A stretch of 64,000 nucleotides of DNA from Achromobacter sp. B7 (GCF_003600685.1 NZ_CP032084.1:620001-684000); one strand, 5' to 3'; numbered from the stretch's first letter, positions 36,191-44,929 are shown. Notes: generated from the sequence alone by a model not told the origin. Program-made: numbers and translations.

Positions 36191-36216
36191 TGGACGCAGG
36201 GGGTGGACGCAGGGGG
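36191..36216. repeat. Two-copy 13-base tandem repeat
   Basis: TGGACGCAGGGGG occurs twice head to tail without a mismatch, in non-coding DNA. Confidence 0.85.
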
Positions 36217-36404
36217 GCACGCCGGGTTTGTGGATCGTCTTTGCGCATCGCGTTTGGGGATCAAAGCTTGTTGATCTGGCGCAAGAATGCCTTTCAGCCT
36301 TGCGTGCCGATGCCTTAGCAGGCGCTTATGATGGCTTCACGGTGCCGCCTGCAAAAGAATTGCCTTTTGACGGCCTGCCGGATGCCCGAGCATAGGAGAC
36401 GTCC

Positions 36405-36572
36405 ATGCCGCCGAACACCAATACCATGTTGATCATCATCGTCACGGGCGTGGCGCTGATGCTGATCGGTTTCGGGATGCGCGATCGCAATATCGGGATG
36501 GGCTTGATGGGCCTGGGCTTGATCACCGCCATAGGCACCATCATTTACAAGGCCTACGTCACGTTTTATTAA
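36405..36572 (+). CDS. Small hydrophobic membrane protein
   Basis: A 55-residue frame starting MPPNTNTMLIIIVTGV. Two hydrophobic segments, about residues 8-23 and 32-50, are separated by the charged turn MRDRN, giving a hairpin membrane topology. ATG 36405 has AGGAG at good spacing, which supports real translation. I do not recognise a family. It lies alone between tRNA-Val and the YaiI-like gene, convergent with the latter. Confidence 0.65.
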   Translation: MPPNTNTMLIIIVTGVALMLIGFGMRDRNIGMGLMGLGLITAIGTIIYKAYVTFY

Positions 36573-36592
36573 GGCCTTCCCTGTTCAGGCCT

Positions 36593-37057
36593 TTACTGTT
36601 CAGGCGCTTTCTTGTTTAACCGTGCCAGCAAGGTGTCCAGCTGGTTAGCGAACGCCTTGCGGTCGGCTTGGCTGAATGACGACGGGCCTCCCGTGTCGAT
36701 CCCGCTTGCCCGCAATTCTTCCATCATGTCGCGCACCGCCAGCCGTTCCCGGATGGTTTCGGGTGAATAGCGTTCGCCTCGCGGGTTCAGCGCCATCGCC
36801 CCTTTGGCCAGCACGTCGGCGGCCAGCGGGATGTCAGCGGTGATGACGAGATCGCCCGGCTCGGCGCGTTCAACGATGTGCGCGTCCGCCACGTCAAAAC
36901 CGCGCGGCACCTGCACCGCGCGGATCAGCGGCGAAGGCGGCGTGGACAGTGGCTGGTTGGCGACCAGGGTCACCGGCACCTGCCAGCGCTGCGCGGCGCG
37001 GAACAAGATGTCCTTGATGACCACGGGACACGCGTCCGCATCGACCCAGATGTGCAT
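36593..37057 (-). CDS. YaiI/YqxD family protein (DUF188)
   Basis: Protein of 154 residues with the family start [12 protein letters not shown] and the segments VVADADIVE-like [24 protein letters not shown] split in the first half, and [11 protein letters not shown] in the second. The aspartates at residues 6 and 8 and those in ITADIPLA resemble a PIN-like nuclease site, but no activity is established for the family. Length is normal. It starts six bases after the end of a small gene upstream, so both are probably one operon. Confidence 0.9.
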   Translation of the reverse strand: MHIWVDADACPVVIKDILFRAAQRWQVPVTLVANQPLSTPPSPLIRAVQVPRGFDVADAHIVERAEPGDLVITADIPLAADVLAKGAMALNPRGERYSPETIRERLAVRDMMEELRASGIDTGGPSSFSQADRKAFANQLDTLLARLNKKAPEQ

Positions 37058-37063
37058 AAACGC

Positions 37064-37330
37064 TTATTCGCCCAGCGCTTTTTGCAGGATTTCGGCCACG
37101 ATGTCGTTCGCGGACACGCCACGTTCGGCAGCCAGCGCGCGCAGCTTGTCGGCGTGCGCCTGCGACAGCTTCAACGGAAACGGCACCAGGCCGGCCGCCT
37201 GATCCAGCTTGCGCTGCTCGCGGCGGTCGGGCGCTTGAGAAGCGACGCCGAAGCGGTCGGGGGTGGCGGATGCCTTGAGCTGGCCGGCCAGCTTCAGGGC
37301 CTGGGTTTTTTGAAGATCAAATTTATTCAT
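37064..37330 (-). CDS. Small protein with ribbon-helix-helix-like C-terminus
   Basis: Protein of 88 residues. The last 40 residues (PFPLKLSQAHADKLRALAAE then RGVSANDIVAEILQKAL) have the strand-helix-helix look of MetJ/Arc-type DNA-binding proteins. The N-terminal half is polar and unassigned. ATG 37330. It is upstream of and nearly contiguous with the DUF188 gene. A regulatory role is inferred from shape only. Confidence 0.65.
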   Translation of the reverse strand: MNKFDLQKTQALKLAGQLKASATPDRFGVASQAPDRREQRKLDQAAGLVPFPLKLSQAHADKLRALAAERGVSANDIVAEILQKALGE

Positions 37331-37371
37331 GGAAATTCCTGATTAGGAGCGCAATCATAAGCGCATCCGGA

Positions 37372-38868
37372 TCAGCGCGGTTTGGCGAGTTCCAACGCGG
37401 CCAGGCCTTCTTCGGCCCCGTCGTGCAACGGGACGGTCAGGCCGCGTCGCGCATTGGCGATCGACACCTGCGCGCCCTGCGCCGAGCCGGCCGCCAGCAA
37501 GTCCTGGCCGGTCTGGTAGACGGCGCGAACCACCATCAAGGCTTCATCCCGGGTCAGGTTTGCCGTGGTCAGCATCAGTGCGGCGGTGCCCACCGTGGCA
37601 ACCGGAGCGGTTTGGTTGGGATAGGTGTCCGCGGCAATCTCCAGGGGCATCAGGGCGCTGTCGTTGCCGGTCAAGGACTTGATGGCGGCCGGGTCCAGCG
37701 GCAGCAGCTTCAAGCGCGCCTCGGTCAGCGCGTCGCGCAGTGGCGTGGCGGGCACGCCGATGACCTGCGCGGCGGCATCGACCGTCCCGGCGTTCAGCGC
37801 GGGCAAGGACGCCGCGAAAGGCGTGTCGATGACCGTGTAGTCGCGCCCCGGCTCCAGGCCATGGGCGGACAGCACCGCTTGCAACGTGGCGCGCACCGCC
37901 GAGCCCTCGGGGCCCAGCGCAATCTTCTTGCCCTTCAAGTCGCGCACGCTGCGCAACGCCGGATCATCACGCACCACGATGTGGACAAGTTCGGGATACA
38001 AGCTGCCCAGCGCGCGCAGGCCGCTGAACGGCCCCTGGTCGGCGAATGGGCCGCGACCCTCGTAAGCCAGGCGCGCCGTGTCGGCCTGCGCCAGGCCGAC
38101 CACGGCGTCGCCGCTGCGCAGCAGGGCGATGTTTTCGGCGCCGCCACCGGTGATCAGCGGGGTAACGCGGATTTGCCGGGCGCGCGCCACGGCGCTCAGC
38201 GCGCGGGCAAACGCCACATATTCGCCGCGGTCTGGCCCACCCGCCAGCGGATAGCCTTGTTGCAACCGCGCCAGCCGGCCGTTGATGCGCGCCACCGAGC
38301 GTTCCAGCTCTTGCTGCACCACGTTCTGCGCGGTGCTCGATGCGCTGTAGGCCACGGAATGGGTGATCTGGTCGAGCGTGTCCAGCAACTGCCGCGTAAC
38401 GGGCGGGGGCGCGCCCGTATCCAGCGACGGCGCCTCGGCGGCTTTGAAACCGGCGGGCGTAATGAGCTTCCAGGTATCGCCTTCTTTACGGTAGATAGCG
38501 CTGGCGTGCGCGACGATGCGGTCCCCCGCCTGGTTGCCGCCGGACTTCACGCCGATGATGCTGCGCGGGCCCGCGCCCAGCAATGTCACCAGCGAGGCCG
38601 CGCCGGGCTGGTCCCAGGCACCCAGGGTCATATCCCGGCCCAAGGTCAATTCGACGTCGTAATACACCACGCGTCGGCTTTCACCGGCGGGGGCCGTGCT
38701 GTCGCTGGCTGAACCCCTGCGCTTGAGATCGGTGATGCGGAACAGGCCCTGGCCGTACGTGGTGGCCAGGGCGGTGTCGACGTCCGTGCGCAGCGCGTCG
38801 GCGTCGGGCGCGCGGCCGCAGGCGGCCAGCAGCAGGCAGAACGCGATCAATACCAGGCGTTTGAACAT
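37372..38868 (-). CDS. TAXI family solute-binding lipoprotein with N-terminal extension
   Basis: Protein of 498 residues. The lipobox is LLAAC with C17. Residues from about 190 on are a TAXI-type TRAP receptor (PLAGGPDRGEYVAFARAL, then LKGKKIALGPEGSAVRAT and LTRDEALMVVRAVYQ). The first 160 or so mature residues form an extra domain (GQGLFRITDLKRRG, YDVELTLGRDMTLG) not found in ordinary TAXI proteins of about 320 residues. Start ATG 38868 is two bases after the gltS stop codon. No TRAP membrane subunits are present; the gene pairs with gltS instead. Some TAXI receptors bind glutamate or glutamine. Confidence 0.85.
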   Translation of the reverse strand: MFKRLVLIAFCLLLAACGRAPDADALRTDVDTALATTYGQGLFRITDLKRRGSASDSTAPAGESRRVVYYDVELTLGRDMTLGAWDQPGAASLVTLLGAGPRSIIGVKSGGNQAGDRIVAHASAIYRKEGDTWKLITPAGFKAAEAPSLDTGAPPPVTRQLLDTLDQITHSVAYSASSTAQNVVQQELERSVARINGRLARLQQGYPLAGGPDRGEYVAFARALSAVARARQIRVTPLITGGGAENIALLRSGDAVVGLAQADTARLAYEGRGPFADQGPFSGLRALGSLYPELVHIVVRDDPALRSVRDLKGKKIALGPEGSAVRATLQAVLSAHGLEPGRDYTVIDTPFAASLPALNAGTVDAAAQVIGVPATPLRDALTEARLKLLPLDPAAIKSLTGNDSALMPLEIAADTYPNQTAPVATVGTAALMLTTANLTRDEALMVVRAVYQTGQDLLAAGSAQGAQVSIANARRGLTVPLHDGAEEGLAALELAKPR

Positions 38869-38870
38869 GG

Positions 38871-40079
38871 TCACATCCCCCCTACGAAGGGCAAGGAGAT
38901 CAGCGACGTCAGCACGATCACGTTCAGGATGTCGACCAGGAACGCGCCGGTGACCGGCACCACGATGAAGGCTTCCGGCGCGGGTCCGTGACGGCGCGTC
39001 AGGGCCTGCATGTTGGCGATGGCGGTGGCGGTGGCGCCCAGGCCAAAGCCGCAGAACGCCGCCGACATGATGGCCGCCTCGTAGTCGCGCTTGAGCAACC
39101 GGAACACCACCCAGGCAGCGTACAGCGCGCAGAACAGGGTTTGCACGACCAGCATCAAGGCCAGCGGGCCGGCCAGGCGGGCCACGCTGGACAGGTCCAG
39201 CGTCATCATCGTCATGCCCAGGAACAGCGACAAGGAAATCGTTCCGATGATTTCGGTGGCCCGGTCGTCCAGCTTCAGCCCCAGGCGCGCGCCGCCGTTG
39301 CGGATCAGCACACCGGTGGCCAGGCACCACAAGAAGTTGGGCAGGCTCACGGGCGCGCCCTCGACCAGCATGGCCAGGTAGCCGCCGACGACCAGGCAGA
39401 CGAAGGCGGCGGTCATCGACACAATGAACGAACCGGCGGTGGGCGGTTCGGCGGGTTCGGCAAGGTCGGGCGCGACCTGGCCGTCGCCGGCCTTGTGGTC
39501 CAGACTGCCTTGCAGTTTGTGCCGGCGCATGAGCCATTCCGCGACGGGGCCGCCGACCACGCCGCCCAGCACCAGGCCCAAGGTGGCGGATGTCATGGCC
39601 AACGCCATGACGTCCTGGATGTTGTTGAAGTCGGCAAAGCGCGTGGCATAGGCCGCGCCGGTTCCGTGCCCGCCCACCAGCGTGATCGTGCCGCCCAGCA
39701 GGCCCATCAGCGGGTGCATATCAAGCAGCCAGGCCATGCCCAGCCCGACGGCGTTTTGCAGAATCAAGAAGGGAATCAGCGCCAACAGGAACGCGATCAG
39801 CCGGGGGCCGCCCTTGGCCAGCAGTTTCAGATTGGCGGTCAGCCCGATAGAGCCGAAGAACAGCAGCAGCAGCGTGGGCCGGATGCTGGTTTCCAGCGAG
39901 ACCGAGACGCCGCCCCAGTTCGCCAGCGCATACGCCAGGATCGCGAACAACAGGCCGCCAACAATAGGGTCGGGGATGCTGTATCGGCGCAGGATGCCGA
40001 TACGGGTGGTAAGCACGCGGCCGATGACCAGCACCAGGCAGCAGGCAAGCAAAGATTGAACGGGCGAAAGGGAAATCAT
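38871..40079 (-). CDS. gltS: Sodium/glutamate symporter GltS
   Basis: Inner-membrane carrier of 402 residues with about ten to twelve membrane segments in two repeats. Pore-loop motifs of the family are present: GGHGTGAAYA in the first half and FGLGATATAIANMQ in the second. Family substrate is glutamate with sodium. ATG 40079 with AAGG upstream begins MISLSPVQSLLAC. It is the first gene of a two-gene operon with the TAXI lipoprotein. A short polar loop near residues 205-230 separates the two halves. Confidence 0.92.
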   Translation of the reverse strand: MISLSPVQSLLACCLVLVIGRVLTTRIGILRRYSIPDPIVGGLLFAILAYALANWGGVSVSLETSIRPTLLLLFFGSIGLTANLKLLAKGGPRLIAFLLALIPFLILQNAVGLGMAWLLDMHPLMGLLGGTITLVGGHGTGAAYATRFADFNNIQDVMALAMTSATLGLVLGGVVGGPVAEWLMRRHKLQGSLDHKAGDGQVAPDLAEPAEPPTAGSFIVSMTAAFVCLVVGGYLAMLVEGAPVSLPNFLWCLATGVLIRNGGARLGLKLDDRATEIIGTISLSLFLGMTMMTLDLSSVARLAGPLALMLVVQTLFCALYAAWVVFRLLKRDYEAAIMSAAFCGFGLGATATAIANMQALTRRHGPAPEAFIVVPVTGAFLVDILNVIVLTSLISLPFVGGM

Positions 40080-40254
40080 AAGAACCTTCGCGCCCCGGCA
40101 GGGCGCAGCAAGTCGGACTATCGGAACCGTTGCCGCCACATCGTTCGGGATTGCGGCCCTATATTACGACCGCGAATTGGCGATGTATAGGAAAGCGGCA
40201 ACTCGCGGGGCCAGTCGTGCAAGGCCTTCGCAAATAAGGGGCTACAGCAAGTGG

Positions 40255-40776
40255 CTACAGCGGGAAGTCGCGCGTCATGTAGCGGGCGTCGGGGCCGTAG
40301 CCCGCCAACTTGTCGGCCAGATCGCGCATGCCGTCCATGGCGGACACGGGCCGATAGCCGTGGCGCAGCCAATAGCCCACCGCGGACTGCAATGAAACCA
40401 GACTGGCGCGACGCAAGCCGCTTTGCATTGCGCGCGCAGCGCCCGTTTGCAGCAGGGACTGGGCCACGCCATGCCCTTGCGCACGCGGGACCACGGCGCA
40501 GTCGTGCACGAACCAGTGTTTGGCCGGCGAAGGCAATGCCGTCAACGCCACGCCCAGCGCCGGGGGCAGCCCGGCATCCCAGGGATACGAAACCAGGTAG
40601 CCCAGCAGGGTGCTGCTGTCAGGCGCGGACGCCACCCAGCAATGATCAGGCGCAAGCTGCAAGCGGTTTAAGAAGAACTCCGCGCTTTCAAGCAGGAAGT
40701 CGGGGTAGGCCAGGGTCTGGGCATCCAAGATGCCGTCCACGTCGCTGGCCAGCATAGGGCGGACTCGGTATTGCAT
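40255..40776 (-). CDS. GNAT family N-acetyltransferase
   Basis: Protein of 173 residues with the GNAT core: FVHDCAVVPRAQGHGVAQSLL carries the acetyl-CoA loop in split form (R/Q-x-x-G-x-G/A as RAQGHGVA), and GYWLRHGYRPV near the C-terminus is the usual closing strand. ATG 40776 with AGG upstream starts MQYRVRPMLASDVDG; a longer in-frame version to 40959 lacks support. Substrate unknown. It is upstream of gltS on the same strand with 175 bases between. Confidence 0.85.
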   Translation of the reverse strand: MQYRVRPMLASDVDGILDAQTLAYPDFLLESAEFFLNRLQLAPDHCWVASAPDSSTLLGYLVSYPWDAGLPPALGVALTALPSPAKHWFVHDCAVVPRAQGHGVAQSLLQTGAARAMQSGLRRASLVSLQSAVGYWLRHGYRPVSAMDGMRDLADKLAGYGPDARYMTRDFPL

Positions 40777-41027
40777 GACTACCTGTAGGGACAAAACAGC
40801 CGCGCATTTTACCGATGCGGGAAGAAACGTCGGTTCAATGGGGTCAGGAAATAGGGGTCGGATAAAGACCGGTTGGTCAAAAAACCGGTGCGCGCGAAGT
40901 GACGGAAGAGGGAACTGCGGGGGCGTTCCTGCCTCGGCGCCGTGTTGCGGGCATTTCATGAAAATTCGACGAGACGCTACGCATACTGCCGGTCATAGCA
41001 TTCCCGTATTCCCAGACCTTTCGTCTT

Positions 41028-42080
41028 ATGCACATCCAATACCGGCCCGATCCGATTCCTTCGCAAGTGCTGGCCAAAACGTATCCTCTGGAAGCGCTTT
41101 GGTCCGGCAAGGCTGCCGTGGTGCCTTACGACGCCTGCGTGACGTGCGTCATCCCGTGCCTGAACGAAGCCGAAAACCTGCGCGTCTTGTTGCCGCTGTT
41201 GCGCAGCCGTTTGCAGGCGCTGTGCACGCGCTGGGAAATCATCGTGGCCGACGATGGCAGCACGGACGGCACGGAATCATTGATGGGCGAATGGACTCAG
41301 CACGAGGGTTTTCGCTACGTCCAGCTATCCCGCAATTTCGGCAAGGAAGCCGCGCTTAGCGCAGGGCTGGAAGCGGCCACCGGCGACGCGGTGATCTGCC
41401 TGGACGCCGACCTGCAACACCCGCCGGCGTTGATCGAACAGATGCTGGCACGCTGGGCGGCAGGCGCCGAAATGGTTTATGCCGTGCGCGAAACGCGTCA
41501 AGACGAGTCGTGGTTGAAGCGATCTGGCGCACGGTGGTTCTACAAGCTGCTGAGCAGCGCGCGCGGCGTGGATGTGCCGGCGCATGCAGGCGACTTCCGC
41601 CTGATGGACCGTGGCGTGGTCGATGCGCTGAACGCATTGCCCGAGCGCACGCGCTTCATGAAGGGTTTGTACGCCTGGGTCGGTTTCAAGGGCGAAGCGT
41701 TGCCCTACACGCCGGACGAACGCATGCATGGCAATAGCCGCTTCAGCGGGCTGCGCCTGTTCCGTCTGGCCTTGGATGGTTTGACCGCCTTCACGACCTG
41801 GCCGCTGCGTTTGGTCAGCCTGGTTGGCGTGGCTTTCGCGTTGGTGGCGATGTCTTACGCCGCTTATCTGGTGGGCGATTATCTGCTGTCGGGCAATCCC
41901 GTGTCTGGCTGGACCACCATCGTCACCGCCGTGCTGTTCTTTGCCGGCGTGAATCTGATTTCGTTGGGTGTGGTGGGCGAATACGTTGCCCGCATCTTTG
42001 ACGAAGTCAAAGGCCGGCCGCTGTACGTGGTGCGCCGCCGCCAAGGGCGGCCCGCCGACAGCGGCGCGCGGCCCCTCTGA
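41028..42080 (+). CDS. Glycosyltransferase family 2 (dolichyl/undecaprenyl-phosphate type)
   Basis: Protein of 350 residues. The GT-A domain has VIPCLNEAENL, the DDGSTDGT nucleotide-sugar motif and the DADLQHPP metal motif; two membrane segments near residues 250-270 and 285-312 follow, ending EYVARIFDEVKGRPLYVV, the pattern of ArnC/DPM1-like enzymes that load a sugar onto a polyprenyl phosphate at the inner membrane. Neighbours are a GtrA-like flippase (opposite strand) and a ChbG/HpnK deacetylase, suggesting a glycolipid modification set. Confidence 0.92.
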   Translation: MHIQYRPDPIPSQVLAKTYPLEALWSGKAAVVPYDACVTCVIPCLNEAENLRVLLPLLRSRLQALCTRWEIIVADDGSTDGTESLMGEWTQHEGFRYVQLSRNFGKEAALSAGLEAATGDAVICLDADLQHPPALIEQMLARWAAGAEMVYAVRETRQDESWLKRSGARWFYKLLSSARGVDVPAHAGDFRLMDRGVVDALNALPERTRFMKGLYAWVGFKGEALPYTPDERMHGNSRFSGLRLFRLALDGLTAFTTWPLRLVSLVGVAFALVAMSYAAYLVGDYLLSGNPVSGWTTIVTAVLFFAGVNLISLGVVGEYVARIFDEVKGRPLYVVRRRQGRPADSGARPL

Positions 42081-42140
42081 TTCTTGCGCCGCCGCGCAGC
42101 GCGCGGGCACCCGCCAATGCCTTGCATTGCATCGCAACCA

Positions 42141-42533
42141 TTACGCGGTGGGCTTGCGAAACGCCCACAGACGGCTCGCGATGAATGTGGCGAACGCCAG
42201 CCCGATCAAGATCAATGCCAGCAACACGTCGTAGCGGATGCTGGTGGTGTGCAGCAGCAGCGCGTAGGCCGATTCGTTGATGAAAAAGCCCGCCGCTGAA
42301 ATGAAAAAGAAACGGCGGATCGCTATGGTCCAGGGTATTTGGGCATGTCTGAACGTAAGCCGATAGTGGCCGGCAAAAGATACGACGAAGGCGACCAGCC
42401 AGCCGATCAGGTTGGCGGCCAGCGGGGGCAGGGCGAAGGCTTCGACGCAGCCGACAGCCACCGCCCAATGGGTGGCGGCAGCCGCGCATCCGACGGCGAC
42501 AAACAGGCTGATCTGACGAAGCAAGGCGCGCAT
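42141..42533 (-). CDS. GtrA family membrane protein
   Basis: Protein of 130 residues with four membrane segments and the family pattern RQISLFVAVGCAAAATHW at the start and ASRLWAFRKP at the end. GtrA-type proteins are thought to flip polyprenyl-phosphate-linked sugars. ATG 42533 is used; a much longer frame upstream is the shadow of the deacetylase gene. It is convergent with the GT2 gene and divergent from ChbG, with starts only 37 bases apart. Confidence 0.85.
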   Translation of the reverse strand: MRALLRQISLFVAVGCAAAATHWAVAVGCVEAFALPPLAANLIGWLVAFVVSFAGHYRLTFRHAQIPWTIAIRRFFFISAAGFFINESAYALLLHTTSIRYDVLLALILIGLAFATFIASRLWAFRKPTA

Positions 42534-42569
42534 GAGTGCCCAAGTGGAATGGAACTGCGAGGAAATGCA

Positions 42570-43379
42570 ATGAGCAAACGAGTCATAGTCTGCGGCGACG
42601 ATTTTGGCATGAATGCCGACATCGATGAAGGCATGATTGCGTTGGCCGACATGGGGCGCATCAGCGCTGTCAGCTGCTTGTCGCTTGGCCCGACGTTTGC
42701 CGCCAACGCTCGCCGGCTTGGCGCGCGCAACGTGGATATCGGCTTGCATGTGAACCTGTCCGAGTCGCTGGGCGCGGATGCCGAACCGATGCCGTCCTTG
42801 AGCAAGCTCATCATCAGCGCGTACACAGGGCGACTGGACGCGGCCTGGGTGCAAACGCAATTGAATCGCCAGTTCGACGCCTTTGAAGCCGCCCTGGGGC
42901 GCGCGCCCGACTATATCGACGGCCATCAACACGTGCACCAGCTGCCGGGCGTGCGCGATCAAGTGTTGGCGCAACTGAAGCGGCGCTTTGGCGAACGACG
43001 CCCGTGGCTGCGCCAGACGGCGCCGGGCATGCTTAGCGGCATCCCCATGAAGGAAGCGATCAAGGCGCGCATCATCGGCGCGTTGGGGGCGGCAGCGCTG
43101 GCGCGTCAGGCAAGCCGCGACGGCCTGCGCACCAATCGCCGGCTGCTGGGCGTGTATGGATTCGACGGCGGCAAGCGGCGCTATGCCGGCCTGCTGCAGA
43201 ACTGGCTGTTCAATGCGCGCGATGGGGATCTGCTGATGTGCCATCCCGCGATGAATAGCCAAGAGGGCAGTGCCATGTCGCGACAACGGCGCGCTGAATT
43301 CGACGTGTTGGCCAGCCCCAAACTGGGTGATTGGATGAACGCCAACGGCGTGCGCATTTCACGTCTGCCCACGCACTGA
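42570..43379 (+). CDS. ChbG/HpnK family deacetylase
   Basis: Protein of 269 residues of the YdjC-like carbohydrate deacetylase family. Metal and catalytic motifs are visible: CGDDFGMNADID at residues 8-19, IGLHVNLSES, and YIDGHQHVHQLPGV. Members remove acetyl groups from chito-oligosaccharides or from N-acetylglucosaminyl hopanoids. ATG 42570 has GAGGAA upstream. Its position beside GT2 and GtrA genes suggests action on a lipid-linked sugar, which is inference. Confidence 0.88.
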   Translation: MSKRVIVCGDDFGMNADIDEGMIALADMGRISAVSCLSLGPTFAANARRLGARNVDIGLHVNLSESLGADAEPMPSLSKLIISAYTGRLDAAWVQTQLNRQFDAFEAALGRAPDYIDGHQHVHQLPGVRDQVLAQLKRRFGERRPWLRQTAPGMLSGIPMKEAIKARIIGALGAAALARQASRDGLRTNRRLLGVYGFDGGKRRYAGLLQNWLFNARDGDLLMCHPAMNSQEGSAMSRQRRAEFDVLASPKLGDWMNANGVRISRLPTH

Positions 43380-43398
43380 TCGCTACGCCGCGCGGGCA

Positions 43399-44277
43399 TC
43401 ATGCCGGCGTGTTGTCTGCCCGGGTCAGGCTTTCCAGCAACCATGCCCCCGCCGGCCCCAGCGCGCGGCGGGTAGACCACACGGCGTCGACGCGTATGTG
43501 GCGCGGCCAGCCGGGCACCGTCAGTTCCACCAATTGGTCGCGGCCAAAACGCTGAATCATCCAGCGAGGCAGCTCGGTCCAGCCGAACCCCAGGCTGGCC
43601 ATTTCCAGCAGCATCAGATAGCCGGGCGCGGACCACGTTGCGTGGGGCGGCGCCGTGTCCTTGTCGTCCAGTTCGTAAGTGCTGAGCCGCAATTCGCGGT
43701 GCGTCTTGAGCTCGTCGTTGCTGACGGCGGGACGGTCTGCTAGCGGGTGCCCGCGACCCACGCACAGCACGATTTCGGATCGTTCCGGCAGCGTCGCATG
43801 CGCCACGTCCGGGGGGTAGTCGTCTTGCGCCGCCATCAGGCCCAGGTGCGCGCGGCCTTGCTGCACCAACGCCACCACGTCTTCATACTCCGCAATCAGG
43901 CATTCGAAGCGCAGCGCGGGGTAGCGCTGGTCGATCTGGCTGAGCATGTTCTCAAAGGTCTTGGACTGGAACGTGTCCGACAGCACCACGGTCAGCCGGG
44001 GCTCAAGCCCGTCGGCCAACTGATTGGCGCTGCGGTTGAAGCGATCGTTCGCGGCCAGCACCTGCAAGGCCTGGCCCAGCAGTACCTGGCCTGCTTCGGT
44101 CAGGGCGGGTTGCCGCTGGCTGCGGTTGAACAGCGTGACGTTAAGGTCTACTTCCAGGTTGGCGATGGTTTCGCTGATGGTGGACTGGCTCTTGCCCAGT
44201 TTCCGGGCAGCGGCCGAGAACGAGCCTTCAGAGGCAACCTGGGCGAACGCGGCCAGGGATTCAAGAGAGTGGCGCAT
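43399..44277 (-). CDS. LysR family transcriptional regulator
   Basis: Regulator of 292 residues with an N-terminal winged HTH (FAQVASEGSFSAAARKLGKSQSTISETIANLE) split at residues 11-42, and a LysR substrate-binding domain from about residue 92. Cytoplasmic, likely tetrameric. It is divergent from a PACE efflux gene, the same arrangement as AceR/AceI, and a T-N11-A palindrome lies six bases upstream of its start. Local control of the efflux gene is therefore likely. Confidence 0.93.
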   Translation of the reverse strand: MRHSLESLAAFAQVASEGSFSAAARKLGKSQSTISETIANLEVDLNVTLFNRSQRQPALTEAGQVLLGQALQVLAANDRFNRSANQLADGLEPRLTVVLSDTFQSKTFENMLSQIDQRYPALRFECLIAEYEDVVALVQQGRAHLGLMAAQDDYPPDVAHATLPERSEIVLCVGRGHPLADRPAVSNDELKTHRELRLSTYELDDKDTAPPHATWSAPGYLMLLEMASLGFGWTELPRWMIQRFGRDQLVELTVPGWPRHIRVDAVWSTRRALGPAGAWLLESLTRADNTPA

Positions 44278-44282
44278 GGATT

Positions 44283-44297
44283 ATCGGGAATTCCGAT
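44283..44297. promoter_or_regulatory. LysR-type operator (T-N11-A palindrome)
   Basis: ATCGGGAATTCCGAT is an imperfect-centre palindrome with arms ATCGG and CCGAT. T44284 and A44296 are spaced as the LysR T-N11-A motif. It lies between the LysR start and the PACE gene, nearer the regulator. Confidence 0.6.
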
Positions 44298-44371
44298 GGA
44301 TAGTATCTTTATCGTAACGGAAATGTCGTGGAAAATCGCTTCCATTCTGACAAACCGACCGCAGGCGGGTC

Positions 44372-44929
44372 ATGCAAGCCACTCACACCCCTACCCAAAA
44401 AACGCAAGTCACCAAAACGCTCAAAGAGCGTTTTTTTCACGCCTTCCTGTTTGAAATCCTGGCCATCGGCCTGTGCGCGCCGGCCGCTGCCTGGGCCATG
44501 GGCAAATCGCTGTTCGAAATGGGCGTGCTCACCGCCGTCATCGCCTGGATCGCGCTGGTCTGGAACATGATCTACAACGCCGGCTTCGACCGCCTGCAAA
44601 ACCGCCTCGGCTTCGTGCGCAACATGCGCATGCGCGTGGTGCACGCGTTTGGATTTGAGCTGGGCCTGATCCTGATCGTGATTCCGTTGGCGGCCTGGTG
44701 GCTGGACATCAGCCTTTGGGAAGCCTTTGTGCTGGATATCGCGTTGGTGCTGTTCTATCTGCCCTACGCATTTCTGTACAACTTGGCCTATGACCGGTCC
44801 CGTCCGCGCGTCATGGCATGGCTGGGACGCGGCAAGGCGCAAGCCGCGCCGGCCGACGCTGCCGGTATCGCTCCGGCCGTGGCGCCGGCGGGGGCTGCCG
44901 CCGTTACGCGTCAATCACCTTGCGCGTAA
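44372..44929 (+). CDS. PACE family multidrug efflux transporter
   Basis: Inner-membrane protein of 185 residues with two bacterial transmembrane pair domains, four membrane segments in all. Family motifs: RFFHAFLFEILAIGL in the first pair with its conserved glutamate, WNMIYNAGFD at its end, then RVVHAFGFELGLI and YLPYAFLYNLAYD. PACE proteins such as AceI export biocides. A 30-residue Ala/Pro-rich tail is longer than usual. The 3' end overlaps the convergent GntR gene by 26 bases. Confidence 0.9.
   Translation: MQATHTPTQKTQVTKTLKERFFHAFLFEILAIGLCAPAAAWAMGKSLFEMGVLTAVIAWIALVWNMIYNAGFDRLQNRLGFVRNMRMRVVHAFGFELGLILIVIPLAAWWLDISLWEAFVLDIALVLFYLPYAFLYNLAYDRSRPRVMAWLGRGKAQAAPADAAGIAPAVAPAGAAAVTRQSPCA

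Larger units (their letters stand above)
35990..36404. other. Non-coding stretch after tRNA-Val
   Basis: No supported gene. It holds an A/G-rich tract (36070-36105), a terminator at 36112-36137 and a short tandem repeat at 36191-36216. Small open frames here lack ribosome sites. Confidence 0.6.

Noticed and set aside
36127..36395. Overlapping small frames after tRNA-Val
   Set aside because: They run through a terminator and a G-rich tandem repeat, lack ribosome sites and show no conserved pattern.
38988..40190. A 400-codon plus-strand frame opposite gltS
   Set aside because: Gln/Arg/Gly-rich shadow of a membrane protein gene. gltS on the other strand has clear family motifs.
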